From assembly GCF_900169785.1 (NCBI RefSeq), contig NZ_FWER01000002.1, positions 74,225 to 138,224 on the forward strand: a stretch of DNA of 64,000 nt, written 5' to 3'. This DNA comes from Rhizobium sullae. GTDB taxonomy: Bacteria > Pseudomonadota > Alphaproteobacteria > Rhizobiales > Rhizobiaceae. Both the position numbers and the translations under genes were made by a program. Positions 56,356 through 64,000 of the stretch are shown here, piece by piece (positions within the stretch are counted from its first letter, which is position 1; every line of letters begins with the position of its first letter). The notes beneath the pieces were generated by a model. It worked only from the letters and a program-made list of their open reading frames with translations. It did no database searches and was not told the DNA's origin.

Positions 56356-57369
56356 ATGCAGGACAGGACCCACCTCGTTGACGAGATCACCGGACACCGC
56401 CGCATGCGCCGCAACCGCAAGGCGGACTGGACACGGCGCCTTGTGCAGGAAAACCGGCTGACGGTGGACGACCTGATATGGCCGGTCTTCATAGTCCCCG
56501 GTTCAGGCATCGTGCAACCGATTCCGGCCATGCCGGGCGTCAACCGCATCAGCGTCGACAAATTAGCGGAAGCCGCCCGGGAGGCGGCCGATCTCGGCGT
56601 CCCGGCGATCGCCACCTTCCCAAACATCGAGATGGCACTGCGCGACGAGACGGGCTCGAACAGCCTTCAGGCCAGCAATCTCATCAATCAGGCGACGATT
56701 GCCATCAAGAAGGCCGTCCCGAACATCGGCGTGATCACCGACGTCGCGCTCGATCCCTTTACCAGCCACGGCCATGACGGCATCCTGCGCGGCTCAGAAA
56801 TCGTCAATGACGAGACCGTCGATCAGGTGGCGCGCGCTGCCGTCATGCAGGCTGATGCCGGTTCCGACATCATTGCCCCGTCGGAAATGATGGACGGCCG
56901 CATCGGAGCGATCCGCCGGGCACTCGATGCCGCCGGGCATCAGAATGTCGGGATCATGAGCTATGCGACCAAGTTCGCGTCCGCTTTCTATGGCCCCTAC
57001 CGCGAGGCGATCTCGACCAGCAGCTTGCTGAAGGGCGACAAGAAGACCTATTATATCGATCCCGCCAATGGCACCGAGGCGATCCGCGATGCCGCACTCG
57101 ACGTTGAGGAGGGCGCGGATATGCTGATGGTCAAGCCTGGTCTTCCCTATCTCGATATCTGCTGGCGGATGAAGGAGGCTTTCGGCCTTCCGACCTTCGC
57201 CTATCAGGTTTCCGGCGAATATACGCAGATCAAGGCTGCGGCGATGAACGGCTGGATCGACGGCGAACGGGCGATGCTGGAAACGCTGCTCGCCTTCAAG
57301 CGCGCCGGCTGCGACGGGATCCTCACCTATTTCGCGATCGAGGTCGCCAGACTGCTGGCAAAGCGCTGA
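56356..57369 (+). CDS. hemB: Delta-aminolevulinic acid dehydratase, Mg-type
   Basis: A 337-residue enzyme making porphobilinogen from two 5-aminolevulinates. Schiff-base lysines are in SYATKFASAFYGP and LMVKPGLPYLD. The metal region reads DVALDPFTSHGHDG: the three zinc cysteines of the E. coli type are replaced by Ala, Asp and Asp, so it should be Mg-dependent, as in Bradyrhizobium and other rhizobia. The ATG at 56356 begins MQDRTHLVDEITGHRRMRR. Followed by an RDD gene after 71 bases. Confidence 0.95.
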   Translation: MQDRTHLVDEITGHRRMRRNRKADWTRRLVQENRLTVDDLIWPVFIVPGSGIVQPIPAMPGVNRISVDKLAEAAREAADLGVPAIATFPNIEMALRDETGSNSLQASNLINQATIAIKKAVPNIGVITDVALDPFTSHGHDGILRGSEIVNDETVDQVARAAVMQADAGSDIIAPSEMMDGRIGAIRRALDAAGHQNVGIMSYATKFASAFYGPYREAISTSSLLKGDKKTYYIDPANGTEAIRDAALDVEEGADMLMVKPGLPYLDICWRMKEAFGLPTFAYQVSGEYTQIKAAAMNGWIDGERAMLETLLAFKRAGCDGILTYFAIEVARLLAKR

Positions 57370-57440
57370 TCTTCACGCATTGTTGTATCTCCGGCCACCG
57401 ACACCATATCAATGGCACCGATTTCCAAAGGAGACCGCAG

Positions 57441-57899
57441 ATGAGCCTTAACCCGAACCCGCTTTATGCCGCACCGGAAGACTGGCGCGCCTATAGCGGC
57501 ACGCTGAGCCGGCGGGTCTTTGCGTTCATTCTCGACTACATCATCGTGCTGCTGCTCTGCATTCCTGCCGCAGTCGTGCTGTTTTTCCTGTCGATTCTGA
57601 CTCTCGGCCTCGGTTTCTTTCTCTATCCGGCGCTCTTCGTGTTGGTTGCCGGCCTCTATTTCGGCTTGACGGTCGGCGGGCCGAGTCAGGCATCGCCCGG
57701 CATGCGGGCGATGGGGATCGCAATCGTGCGCGTCGATGGCCGCCCGATGGATTTCCTACTAGCGATCGCCCACCTGGCGCTTTTCTGGATCCTGAACTCT
57801 GTGCTGACGCCGCTGATTCTGCTCGCCGGTCTGTTTACCGAGCGCAGCCGACTCATTCACGATCTGCTTGTGGGCACGGTCACGGTGCGAACCGCCTGA
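57441..57899 (+). CDS. RDD family membrane protein
   Basis: A 152-residue protein with three or four hydrophobic helices. The RDD core is FAFILDYIIVLLLCIP with Arg-Asp near the start of helix 1, and the end is ERSRLIHDLLVGTVTVRTA, the usual C-terminal signature. RDD proteins are small inner-membrane proteins, some tied to Na+/H+ exchange or transport; no function is fixed. AAAGGAG precedes the ATG. Likely cotranscribed with hemB. Confidence 0.85.
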   Translation: MSLNPNPLYAAPEDWRAYSGTLSRRVFAFILDYIIVLLLCIPAAVVLFFLSILTLGLGFFLYPALFVLVAGLYFGLTVGGPSQASPGMRAMGIAIVRVDGRPMDFLLAIAHLALFWILNSVLTPLILLAGLFTERSRLIHDLLVGTVTVRTA

Positions 57900-57960
57900 C
57901 GCGGCGAAATAAAGCCCGCCGCCGGTCTTTGCCGACCAGCAGGCGGCGCCATATCAAAAA

Positions 57961-58017
57961 AGAATAGGAAAATGATAGCGCGGACAGACCAGCCGCGCTG
58001 TTGACGTTTTCTATTCT
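57961..58017. repeat. 57-base structured inverted repeat
   Basis: Outer arms AGAATAGGAAAA and TTTTCTATTCT pair with one bulge; inner arms AGCGCGG and CCGCGCT pair perfectly around a nine-base loop. It lies between the RDD gene and the transferase gene, ending 54 bases before the latter. It could be a 5' leader structure, a terminator relic or a small RNA. A TTGACG (58001-58006) inside it might be a -35. Confidence 0.6.
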
Positions 58018-58071
58018 TAGGTCATGCTGTCATAATAAAACAATCAATGCGAAAGGACGTCTCTCCGGCAA

Positions 58072-58848
58072 ATGAATACGCAGGCCTCGCCATCACCGCA
58101 GTTTTATCTGACGGCTCCGGCTGCATGTCCGTATTTGCCGCATGAGATGGAGCGTAAGGTCTTTACGCATCTTGTCGGTCCGCGCGCTGCCGAAATGAAC
58201 GACATCCTGACGCAAGGCGGTTTCCGCCGTTCGCAGAACATCGCCTACCGCCCAGCTTGCGAATCCTGCCGCGCCTGCGTCTCGGTGCGCATCCTCGCGC
58301 AGGAGTTCCAGCCGACGAAATCGATGAAACGGGTGCTCGCTCACAACGCAGATGTCATTGCGACCGAATTTTCGGCGCAGCCTTCCAGCGAGCAGTATTC
58401 ACTCTTCCGCCGCTATCTCGACGACCGCCACCAGCAAGGCGGCATGTCCGACATGACCGTTCTCGACTATGCGATCATGGTGGAAGATACGCACGTAAAC
58501 ACCAAAATCATCGAATACCGCAAACGGGAAGAAGGCTCGGGTCTCGATGCCCGCCCGCGCGGCGAACTCCTGGCTGCCGCGTTGACCGACACAATGAGCG
58601 ACGGCCTTTCCATGGTCTATTCCTATTTCAATCCGGAATATGACAGGCGCTCGCTCGGCACCTTCATGATCCTGGACCATGTGAAGCGCACCAAGGCGCT
58701 CGGCCTTCCGCATGTTTACCTCGGCTATTGGGTTCAGGGATCGCGCAAAATGGATTACAAGACGCGCTTCCAACCTCAGGAACACCTGACGCCACGCGGC
58801 TGGGAACGCTTCGATCCCTCCACCATGCCCGAAAGCACGCACGATTAA
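58072..58848 (+). CDS. bpt: Arginyl/leucyl-tRNA--protein transferase (Bpt/Ate)
   Basis: A 258-residue aminoacyl-tRNA-protein transferase that adds an amino acid to protein N-termini, marking them for N-end-rule degradation. N-terminal [16 protein letters not shown] and the [11 protein letters not shown] segment with clustered cysteines belong to the ATE N-domain, and [20 protein letters not shown] text with [22 protein letters not shown] is the C-domain. Bacterial forms (Bpt) transfer leucine to acidic N-termini; many genomes call it arginyltransferase. Matching ClpXP and Lon machinery lies in this window. Confidence 0.9.
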   Translation: MNTQASPSPQFYLTAPAACPYLPHEMERKVFTHLVGPRAAEMNDILTQGGFRRSQNIAYRPACESCRACVSVRILAQEFQPTKSMKRVLAHNADVIATEFSAQPSSEQYSLFRRYLDDRHQQGGMSDMTVLDYAIMVEDTHVNTKIIEYRKREEGSGLDARPRGELLAAALTDTMSDGLSMVYSYFNPEYDRRSLGTFMILDHVKRTKALGLPHVYLGYWVQGSRKMDYKTRFQPQEHLTPRGWERFDPSTMPESTHD

Positions 58849-59024
58849 ATGCCCCTCACCTGGATGCGTGCGGAAGCCGTGTTGGGCATGCGCGGAACGG
58901 CTACGAAATTGAACCGACAGACGCGCGTCTATACGAGTTCGTCCTCGCTGTTGCCGCCGGCGAGATAGACGAAGCAGGCGCGACGCGCTTTCTGCGTGAT
59001 TTCTCCGTTCCCCTAGCTCGCTAG
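58849..59024 (+). pseudogene. Relic of a death-on-curing (Doc) toxin gene
   Basis: After the transferase stop, a frame gives NGYEIEPTDARLYEFVLAVA, then AGEIDEAGATRFLRDFSVPL and AR before a stop at 59022. This is the C-terminus of Doc toxins (Fic-fold, typically GYxLExxDxxLYxFVxxVAxG). The catalytic HxFxDGNKR part is missing upstream, and no Phd antitoxin is present. It overlaps the 3' end of the SRPBCC gene on the other strand by 12 bases. Confidence 0.7.
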
Positions 59025-59468
59025 TCGGTCCGTCTGCTGCAGCACCCGTTCCAGGCCGTCCATAACGTGCATCCAGCCCTGGCGCGTCTTCTCTTCGAAC
59101 GCCCCCCATTCGGCGCACATTTCGTGCGTCAGCGTTAGGCGGCTGCCGTCGCCCAGCGGCTCGATGTCGATTTCGACGCGATCGGGATTGTGGTCGTGCT
59201 CTTCAGCTGAGAAGCTAAAAACCATGTGTTTCGGCCTACGAAGTTCGAGGAAAATGCCGCAGTGGCACGCGTCGCCGGTCGGGCGTCGGTCGATGATCAG
59301 GAAGCGTCCGCCGACACGGGGATCGATTTCGGCGCGGACAACATGCCCCTGCTCCGTCGCAAAAAGAAAACGTTTGGCCATCTGCGGATTAAGCCATGCG
59401 TCATAGACGACGGAAGGAGGTACGTTGTAAGTGTGATCGACATGCAACTTGATAGTGTTGGCAGACAT
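59013..59468 (-). CDS. SRPBCC/AHSA1 domain protein
   Basis: A 151-residue START-like barrel of the Activator of Hsp90 ATPase 1 type: VDHTYNVPPSVVYDAWLNPQM, FLIIDRRPTGDACHCGIFLELRRP, and RLTLTHEM near the end followed by WMHVMDGLERVLQ. Such proteins bind hydrophobic ligands in a cavity; several are toxin-related or heat-shock linked, but no role is known here. GGAGCCTCA precedes the ATG. Confidence 0.85.
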   Translation of the reverse strand: MSANTIKLHVDHTYNVPPSVVYDAWLNPQMAKRFLFATEQGHVVRAEIDPRVGGRFLIIDRRPTGDACHCGIFLELRRPKHMVFSFSAEEHDHNPDRVEIDIEPLGDGSRLTLTHEMCAEWGAFEEKTRQGWMHVMDGLERVLQQTDRLAS

Positions 59469-59623
59469 TGAGGCTCCTCCGTTTCAGGGCAGCGCTCGCG
59501 CACAAAGCCCACCGGCCATTCCGTCCGCCTTCGGAATGAACCCGTTCCCAATTTTTGATAACAGGAAGGAGATAGAGGACGCGACCCGCGTGCCAAGAGC
59601 GGATCGCCAATTTGTCATCGCAT

Positions 59624-61879
59624 TCAGCCGGAAAATTTGCCGCTGCGCGGGAAGCCCTTCGGAACGAGGCGGCCCGCGGACGCACGGTCAGCCAACCATT
59701 CAGCCAGTTCTTCCTTGTTTTTTGTGAAGGTACGGCCCGCGCTGTCTTCCCAAACAAGACCGTCAGCGATCGCGAAGCAACGAACGTCGGAAATGCCGCC
59801 ATCCTTGTATCTCTGCAGGCGCACACCCTTGCCGCGGGCCATTTCCGGCACCTGGGCCAGTGGGAAGACCAGCATCTTGCGGTTCTCACCGACGACGGCA
59901 ACGTGATCACCGCTGACGGGCACGATGAGCTTGGTCTCGTCCGGCATCGCAACATTCATGACCTGCTTACCCTTGCGGGTATTGGCAGCCATTTCGGATT
60001 CCGCCACGACAAAGCCGTTGCCGACGGTCGAGACGATCATCTGCTTGCGCGCCGGATCATGGACGAAGGCCGTCAGCACGTCCTGATCATTTTCCATGTC
60101 GACCATGATTCGCAGCGGCTCGCCGTGACCGCGGCCGCCGGGCAGCTTGTCGCCGCCGAGCGTGAAAGCTTTGCCGCCGGTCGTGACGACAAGTATCTTG
60201 TCCGTCGTCTGTGCCGGAAAGGCTATCTTCAGCGCGTCGCCTTCCTTGAAGGTCAGGCTCGCCGTGTCCGCGATGTGGCCCTTCAGCGCACGTATCCAAC
60301 CTTTTTCGGAAACGACGACGGTGATCGGTTCCTTCTCGATCATGGCGTGCTGAATGGCCTGCTCGTCGGCTTCGGGCGCCTCCGCGAACTGCGTGCGGCG
60401 GCGGCCTATTTCGGTCGCCTTGGCGAACTTCTTCTTCACCTCGCCGATTTCCCAGGCGACCGTCTGCCACTGCTTTTCCTCGGAGGCGAGCAACGCCTCG
60501 ATGCCGGCCTTCTCTGTGGTGAGCTCGGCAAACTCGGTCCGGATTTCGAACTCTTCGAGCTTGCGCAAGGAGCGTAGCCGCATGTTGAGGATCGCTTCGA
60601 CCTGGTTGTCGGTCAGTCCCCAGCGGGCCACCATCACCGGCTTCGGCTCGTCCTCCTCACGGATGATGCGGATCACCTCGTCGATGTTCAGGTAGGCGAT
60701 CAACAGGCCGTCGAGGATTTCGAGGCGTCTGTCGATTGCGGCGAGGCGGAAGCGCGAACGGCGCTGCAGGACCTCGCGGCGGTGATTCAGCCACTCCTTC
60801 AGCACCTCGTTCAGCGCCATGACGCGCGGAATGCGCCCCATGGAAAGAACATTCATGTTCAGCGGAAAGCGGTTCTCCAGCTCCGTCAGCTTGAACATCG
60901 ATTCCATCAGGATCGTCGGATCGACGGTCCTGCTCTTCGGCATCAGCACGACGCGGACGTCTTCGGCGGATTCGTCGCGGATGTCTTCCAGCAGCGGCAG
61001 CTTGCGGGCAATCAGCAGCTCGGCGATCTTTTCGATCAGACGTGACTTCTGCACCTGGAAGGGGATTTCGGTGACGATAATCTGATAGCCGCCGCGTCCC
61101 AGATCCTCGATCTGCCATTTGGCGCGCACCCGGAAGCCGCCGCGGCCGGTGCGGTAGCTCTCTATGATGCTTTCGCGGTTGTCGATGATGATGCCGCCCG
61201 TCGGAAAGTCCGGTCCCGGAATGAATTCGACGAGCTTTTCGACAGTCGCATCCGGATGCTTGATGAGGTGCAGCGCCGCATCGCAAAGTTCATGGGCGTT
61301 GTGCGAAGGAATGGAGGTCGCCATGCCGACGGCGATGCCGGAGGAGCCGTTCGCGAGCAGGTTAGGAAAAGCGCCGGGCAGGACGACCGGCTCGGAATTG
61401 GATTCGTCGTAGGTGTCGCGGAAATCGACGGCATCCTGATCTATGCCTTCGAGCAGCAGCTCCGAGACTGCCGTCATCTTCGATTCGGTGTAGCGCATGG
61501 CGGCGGGACTGTCGCCATCGATGTTGCCGAAATTGCCCTGGCCGTTCACCAGCGTGTAGCGCTGCGAGAAATCCTGGGCGAGGCGTGCGAGTGCGTCGTA
61601 GATCGACTGGTCGCCGTGCGGGTGGAAGTTACCCATCACCTCGCCGACGATCTTGGCGCATTTCCTGAAGGCTGAGTTGGGTCTGAGCCCCATCTCGTTC
61701 ATCGCATAGACGATGCGCCGATGGACCGGCTTCAGGCCATCGCGAACGTCCGGAAGCGCGCGGTGCATGATGGTCGAAAGCGCATAGGCCAAGTAACGCT
61801 CTTCGAGCGCGGCCTTCAGATCAACCGGGTGAATGCTGTCGTCGTCTCCGCCGGAGGGCGGCAAAATCTCTTGTCCCAT
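59624..61879 (-). CDS. parC: DNA topoisomerase IV subunit A
   Basis: A 751-residue type IIA topoisomerase subunit that decatenates chromosomes. The catalytic tyrosine is Tyr130 in [10 protein letters not shown]; the quinolone region reads [19 protein letters not shown]. The tower and coiled-coil domain and the C-terminal beta-pinwheel follow ([32 protein letters not shown]). Length and N-terminus ([20 protein letters not shown]) are ParC rather than GyrA. No parE is in the window. Confidence 0.94.
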   Translation of the reverse strand: MGQEILPPSGGDDDSIHPVDLKAALEERYLAYALSTIMHRALPDVRDGLKPVHRRIVYAMNEMGLRPNSAFRKCAKIVGEVMGNFHPHGDQSIYDALARLAQDFSQRYTLVNGQGNFGNIDGDSPAAMRYTESKMTAVSELLLEGIDQDAVDFRDTYDESNSEPVVLPGAFPNLLANGSSGIAVGMATSIPSHNAHELCDAALHLIKHPDATVEKLVEFIPGPDFPTGGIIIDNRESIIESYRTGRGGFRVRAKWQIEDLGRGGYQIIVTEIPFQVQKSRLIEKIAELLIARKLPLLEDIRDESAEDVRVVLMPKSRTVDPTILMESMFKLTELENRFPLNMNVLSMGRIPRVMALNEVLKEWLNHRREVLQRRSRFRLAAIDRRLEILDGLLIAYLNIDEVIRIIREEDEPKPVMVARWGLTDNQVEAILNMRLRSLRKLEEFEIRTEFAELTTEKAGIEALLASEEKQWQTVAWEIGEVKKKFAKATEIGRRRTQFAEAPEADEQAIQHAMIEKEPITVVVSEKGWIRALKGHIADTASLTFKEGDALKIAFPAQTTDKILVVTTGGKAFTLGGDKLPGGRGHGEPLRIMVDMENDQDVLTAFVHDPARKQMIVSTVGNGFVVAESEMAANTRKGKQVMNVAMPDETKLIVPVSGDHVAVVGENRKMLVFPLAQVPEMARGKGVRLQRYKDGGISDVRCFAIADGLVWEDSAGRTFTKNKEELAEWLADRASAGRLVPKGFPRSGKFSG

Positions 61880-62098
61880 AGGCTCTGCCTAGCCTAGAAG
61901 ACGATTCACGGCAAGGAATCGAGGGCTTTGGCCTGTGGATGACGTCCCGGAACGACATGAATGGGTCATCATGCATCGCCACAAATTTGGACTCGTTTGC
62001 TTTCCCCTTCAACAGAAATTTAGAACCCTGCAAATATAAACCGCGTTCGATCCGCAGTAATTCGCTGCAATTTGCAACCGCCACCAAAGGACTTACCG

Positions 62099-63286
62099 AT
62101 GACTTTTTACCGGACAACCCGGCTGATGCTGTCTGGCGCCGCATTTCTGTCGCTCGCCGGCTCCGCAGTCGCCCTCGACGGGCAGGATTTTCTGAAGAAG
62201 TTGAATGCCGCCTACAGTACCCAAGGCGGAACGATCACTGCCGATGGTGTCGACGTCAACGACACGACGGTGACGCTGAAGAACGCGAGCTTCAAGCCGA
62301 CTGGCAGCGACGCCCTCAACATCGGCGACATCACGATGACCGGTGTCGAGGAAGACGAAGACGGCGGTTACTACATCGAGGAAGCAGCCTTCCCCGACAT
62401 CAACGTGACCAAGGATGGCACGACGGTCAGCGCCACCGAACTGACGCTCGGCGGCATCTCGATCCCGGCAGACGCCAGCGGTGACCGCCTCGATTCGATC
62501 CTGCTTTACGAAACCGCTCATGCCGGTCCGATAAAAGTGGTCAACGGCGGCAAGGAAGTCTTCTCGCTCGGCGAGACGGAGATGAACCTGACGCTGCGCG
62601 AGGACGAATCCGGCTTCGACTTCGACGGCGCGTTCAAGAGCATGAAGGCAGACCTCAGCGATACTCCGGACCCCCAGGCGAAGGAAGCGATCGAGAAACT
62701 CGCCCTGCAGCACCTCAACGGCGACATCACCATGAAAGGCGCGTGGGACCTCGGCCCCGGTGCGATCGATATCTCCGAATTCGCCTTCGACGTCACGAAT
62801 GTCGGCCGCCTGAACCTTGCCTTCAAGATTTCGGGATACACCCTGCCCTTCGTGAAGTCGCTGCAGGAGGCAACCAAGGCTTCCGAAGCCAATCCGAACA
62901 AGGAAGAAGCGCAGCAGGCGCTCGGCCTCGCCATGCTCGGCCTCATGCAGCAGCTTTCGTTCAACGGTGCCGAAATCCGCTTCGATGACGCGTCGATCAC
63001 GAAGCGCGCGCTGGAATATGCAGGCTCTAAGCAGAACATCTCGGCACAGCAGATGGCAGACGCGCTGAAGGCGATGGCGCCGATCGCGCTGGCGCAGCTC
63101 AACATCCCGGAACTGCAGAACGCGATTTCGGCAGCGGTCAACACCTATCTCGACGACCCGAATAGCTTCACCATCAGCGCCGCGCCGCCTCAGCCGGTCC
63201 CCTTCCCGACCATCATGGGCGCTGCCATGGGCGCACCGAACACTTTGCCGAACGTGCTCGGTGTGAAGGTAACGGCGAACCAGTAA
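62099..63286 (+). CDS. Large exported protein of unknown function
   Basis: A 395-residue protein with a signal peptide (cleavage near GSAVALDG). The mature chain is acidic and rich in beta-like alternating segments (TITADGVDVNDTTVTLKNAS, then ALNIGDITMTGVEEDEDGGYY), with a helical C-terminal part (LQEATKASEANPNKEEAQQALGLAMLG). I know it as a type annotated hypothetical in Rhizobiales; no catalytic motif seen. AAAGGACTTACCG precedes the ATG. A long inverted repeat follows the stop. Confidence 0.75.
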   Translation: MTFYRTTRLMLSGAAFLSLAGSAVALDGQDFLKKLNAAYSTQGGTITADGVDVNDTTVTLKNASFKPTGSDALNIGDITMTGVEEDEDGGYYIEEAAFPDINVTKDGTTVSATELTLGGISIPADASGDRLDSILLYETAHAGPIKVVNGGKEVFSLGETEMNLTLREDESGFDFDGAFKSMKADLSDTPDPQAKEAIEKLALQHLNGDITMKGAWDLGPGAIDISEFAFDVTNVGRLNLAFKISGYTLPFVKSLQEATKASEANPNKEEAQQALGLAMLGLMQQLSFNGAEIRFDDASITKRALEYAGSKQNISAQQMADALKAMAPIALAQLNIPELQNAISAAVNTYLDDPNSFTISAAPPQPVPFPTIMGAAMGAPNTLPNVLGVKVTANQ

Positions 63287-63298
63287 GCTGACGAAAAG

Positions 63299-63370
63299 GC
63301 CCGCCTTGTAAACTTGCCCCCGAAGTGGTCCAACTTTCGGGAGTAAGTTTACAAGGCGGGATTTTCTTTC
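63299..63370 (+). terminator. Long inverted repeat, possible terminator
   Basis: A 25-base arm starting CCCGCCTTGTAAACTT (63300 on) pairs with an arm ending AAGTTTACAAGGCGGG (to 63360), about three mismatches, with a ten-base loop. ATTTTCTTTC follows on the plus strand. It begins 13 bases after the exported protein's stop. The stem is much longer than the other terminators here, so it may also be a repeat element. Confidence 0.7.
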
Positions 63371-63443
63371 TGCGTCGCTTGACCTCAACTTAACTTGAGG
63401 AACTAAACCGGTTGCCGTGACATCGAAAACCAAGGAGATGGTG

Positions 63444-63764
63444 ATGAACGGCGCTTTTTATCGCGTGGACAAGTTTGCGGTGCCGGAGGCGGCACGCGAG
63501 GAGTTTCTGATCAATGTGCTGAAGACGCACGAGGTGCTGCAGGCCCAGGAAGGCTTCATTCGGCACACCGTTCTGGAGCAGGTTTCGGGACCGGGCGAAT
63601 TCAATTTCGTGACGATCGCCGAGTGGGAAAGCGCTGAGGTCCTCGAGCGGGTGAAGGCCGCCGTCCAAGCGGCGCACCGGGCACGTAACTTCGATCCGCA
63701 GGCACTTTTCGCACGGCTCGGCATTCGCGCCGACATCGCCAATTACAAGCCAGTTGCGGCGTAG
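63444..63764 (+). CDS. Antibiotic biosynthesis monooxygenase-type protein
   Basis: A 106-residue ABM-fold protein: NGAFYRVDKFAVPEAAREEFL, then QEGFIRHTVLEQVSGPGEFNFVTIAEWE, typical of ferredoxin-like ABM domains that work as dimers. Many are quinone or haem-degrading monooxygenases; the substrate is unknown. The second ATG (63444) is chosen because AAGGAG overlaps the first. Confidence 0.82.
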   Translation: MNGAFYRVDKFAVPEAAREEFLINVLKTHEVLQAQEGFIRHTVLEQVSGPGEFNFVTIAEWESAEVLERVKAAVQAAHRARNFDPQALFARLGIRADIANYKPVAA

Positions 63765-63863
63765 GAGCATGGCATCGGCCCGACGGTCAACAAGCCTTAA
63801 TGGGGCCTTAAGATCGCTACTCTACAACCTCTGGCGAGCCTCAGGGCTTTTCAGAGGTTGGAT

Positions 63864-64000
63864 ATGGACAGGGAACGCCACATCGGTAGCCTTGACGGTC
63901 TGCGTGGCATTGCTGCCGCAGGCGTGATTGTCGCGCACGTCAATCTGATGTTTCCCTCCGCCCTCTCCATGCCTATCCGCGATATCGGCAGCAATGCAGT
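63864..64000 (+). CDS. Acyltransferase 3 family protein (partial)
   Basis: Only the first 45 residues are in the window: MDRERHIGSLDGLRGIAAAG, then VIVAHVNLMF. The LDGLRGIAA motif with a following hydrophobic helix and His identifies the N-terminus of the acyltransferase 3 (OafA/YrhL) family, membrane enzymes that O-acylate polysaccharides or lipids. GAGGTTGGAT precedes the ATG. The gene runs off the end. Confidence 0.8.
   Translation, partial: MDRERHIGSLDGLRGIAAAGVIVAHVNLMFPSALSMPIRDIGSNA

Noticed and set aside
58018..58040. Second Pho box near the transferase gene (CTGTCAT at 58027)
   Set aside because: Only one half-site is present; the partner 11 bases upstream matches poorly.

Overview
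The window looks like chromosomal DNA of a Rhizobiaceae member, most likely the Rhizobium leguminosarum/etli group. The evidence is high GC with GC-rich third positions, and rhizobial gene orders: hupB-lon-clpX-clpP, rplM-rpsI, merR-ihfA-fabH-plsX-DUF177-cytochrome bc1 chaperone, glyA-nrdR-ribD-ribE with ribH-nusB, and ldtP-ldtR-DUF6163-hemB. Other support is a DUF1236 protein, an Mg-type HemB, and palindromic repeats of a rhizobial kind. I saw no prophage, insertion sequence, plasmid replication gene or CRISPR array. It reads as core chromosome with small decayed islands.

Layout. 1-5.4 kb: tRNA-Asp, a cupin, an aldo/keto reductase, an exported phytase-like esterase behind a perfect Pho box, and an EamA transporter behind an FMN riboswitch (ribN). 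5.4-11 kb: HU, Lon, ClpX and ClpP. 11-20.6 kb: a membrane diguanylate cyclase, a P450, a VWA protein, metY with a small cupin, a CoA-binding protein, a DMT permease, an atypical crotonase and a thioesterase; a higA relic lies here. 20.6-27.5 kb: rplM-rpsI, an Lrp-type regulator divergent from phenylalanine hydroxylase, an agmatinase, argC, a TauE pseudogene and ctaA.

27.6-35.8 kb is the main accessory block. Six genes encode a Wzx/Wzy-type polysaccharide pathway: FemAB-like acyltransferase, Wzc/Wzz copolymerase with a dead kinase-like domain, Wza-like exporter, GT4 glycosyltransferase, initiating sugar-phosphate transferase and O-antigen-ligase-like polymerase. No flippase is present. The set resembles loci for polar adhesins (unipolar polysaccharide/holdfast). 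35.8-44 kb: small exported proteins, tRNA-Pro, and the lipid/IHF block. 44-53 kb: proton-pumping pyrophosphatase, nusB-ribH, three inserted plus-strand genes, ribE-ribD (ribD carries an in-frame palindromic element), nrdR and glyA. 53-64 kb: L,D-transpeptidase with its probable MarR regulator LdtR, hemB-RDD, an arginyl/leucyl transferase, a doc toxin relic, parC, a large exported protein, and the start of an acyltransferase running off the end.

Two themes tie distant genes together. Riboflavin: ribN under FMN control, plus ribH, ribE and ribD. Envelope: the polysaccharide block, BamE, LdtP/LdtR and the phosphate-responsive exported esterase. The most rewarding items are cis-regulatory structures and relics rather than an obvious new defence or metabolic system.
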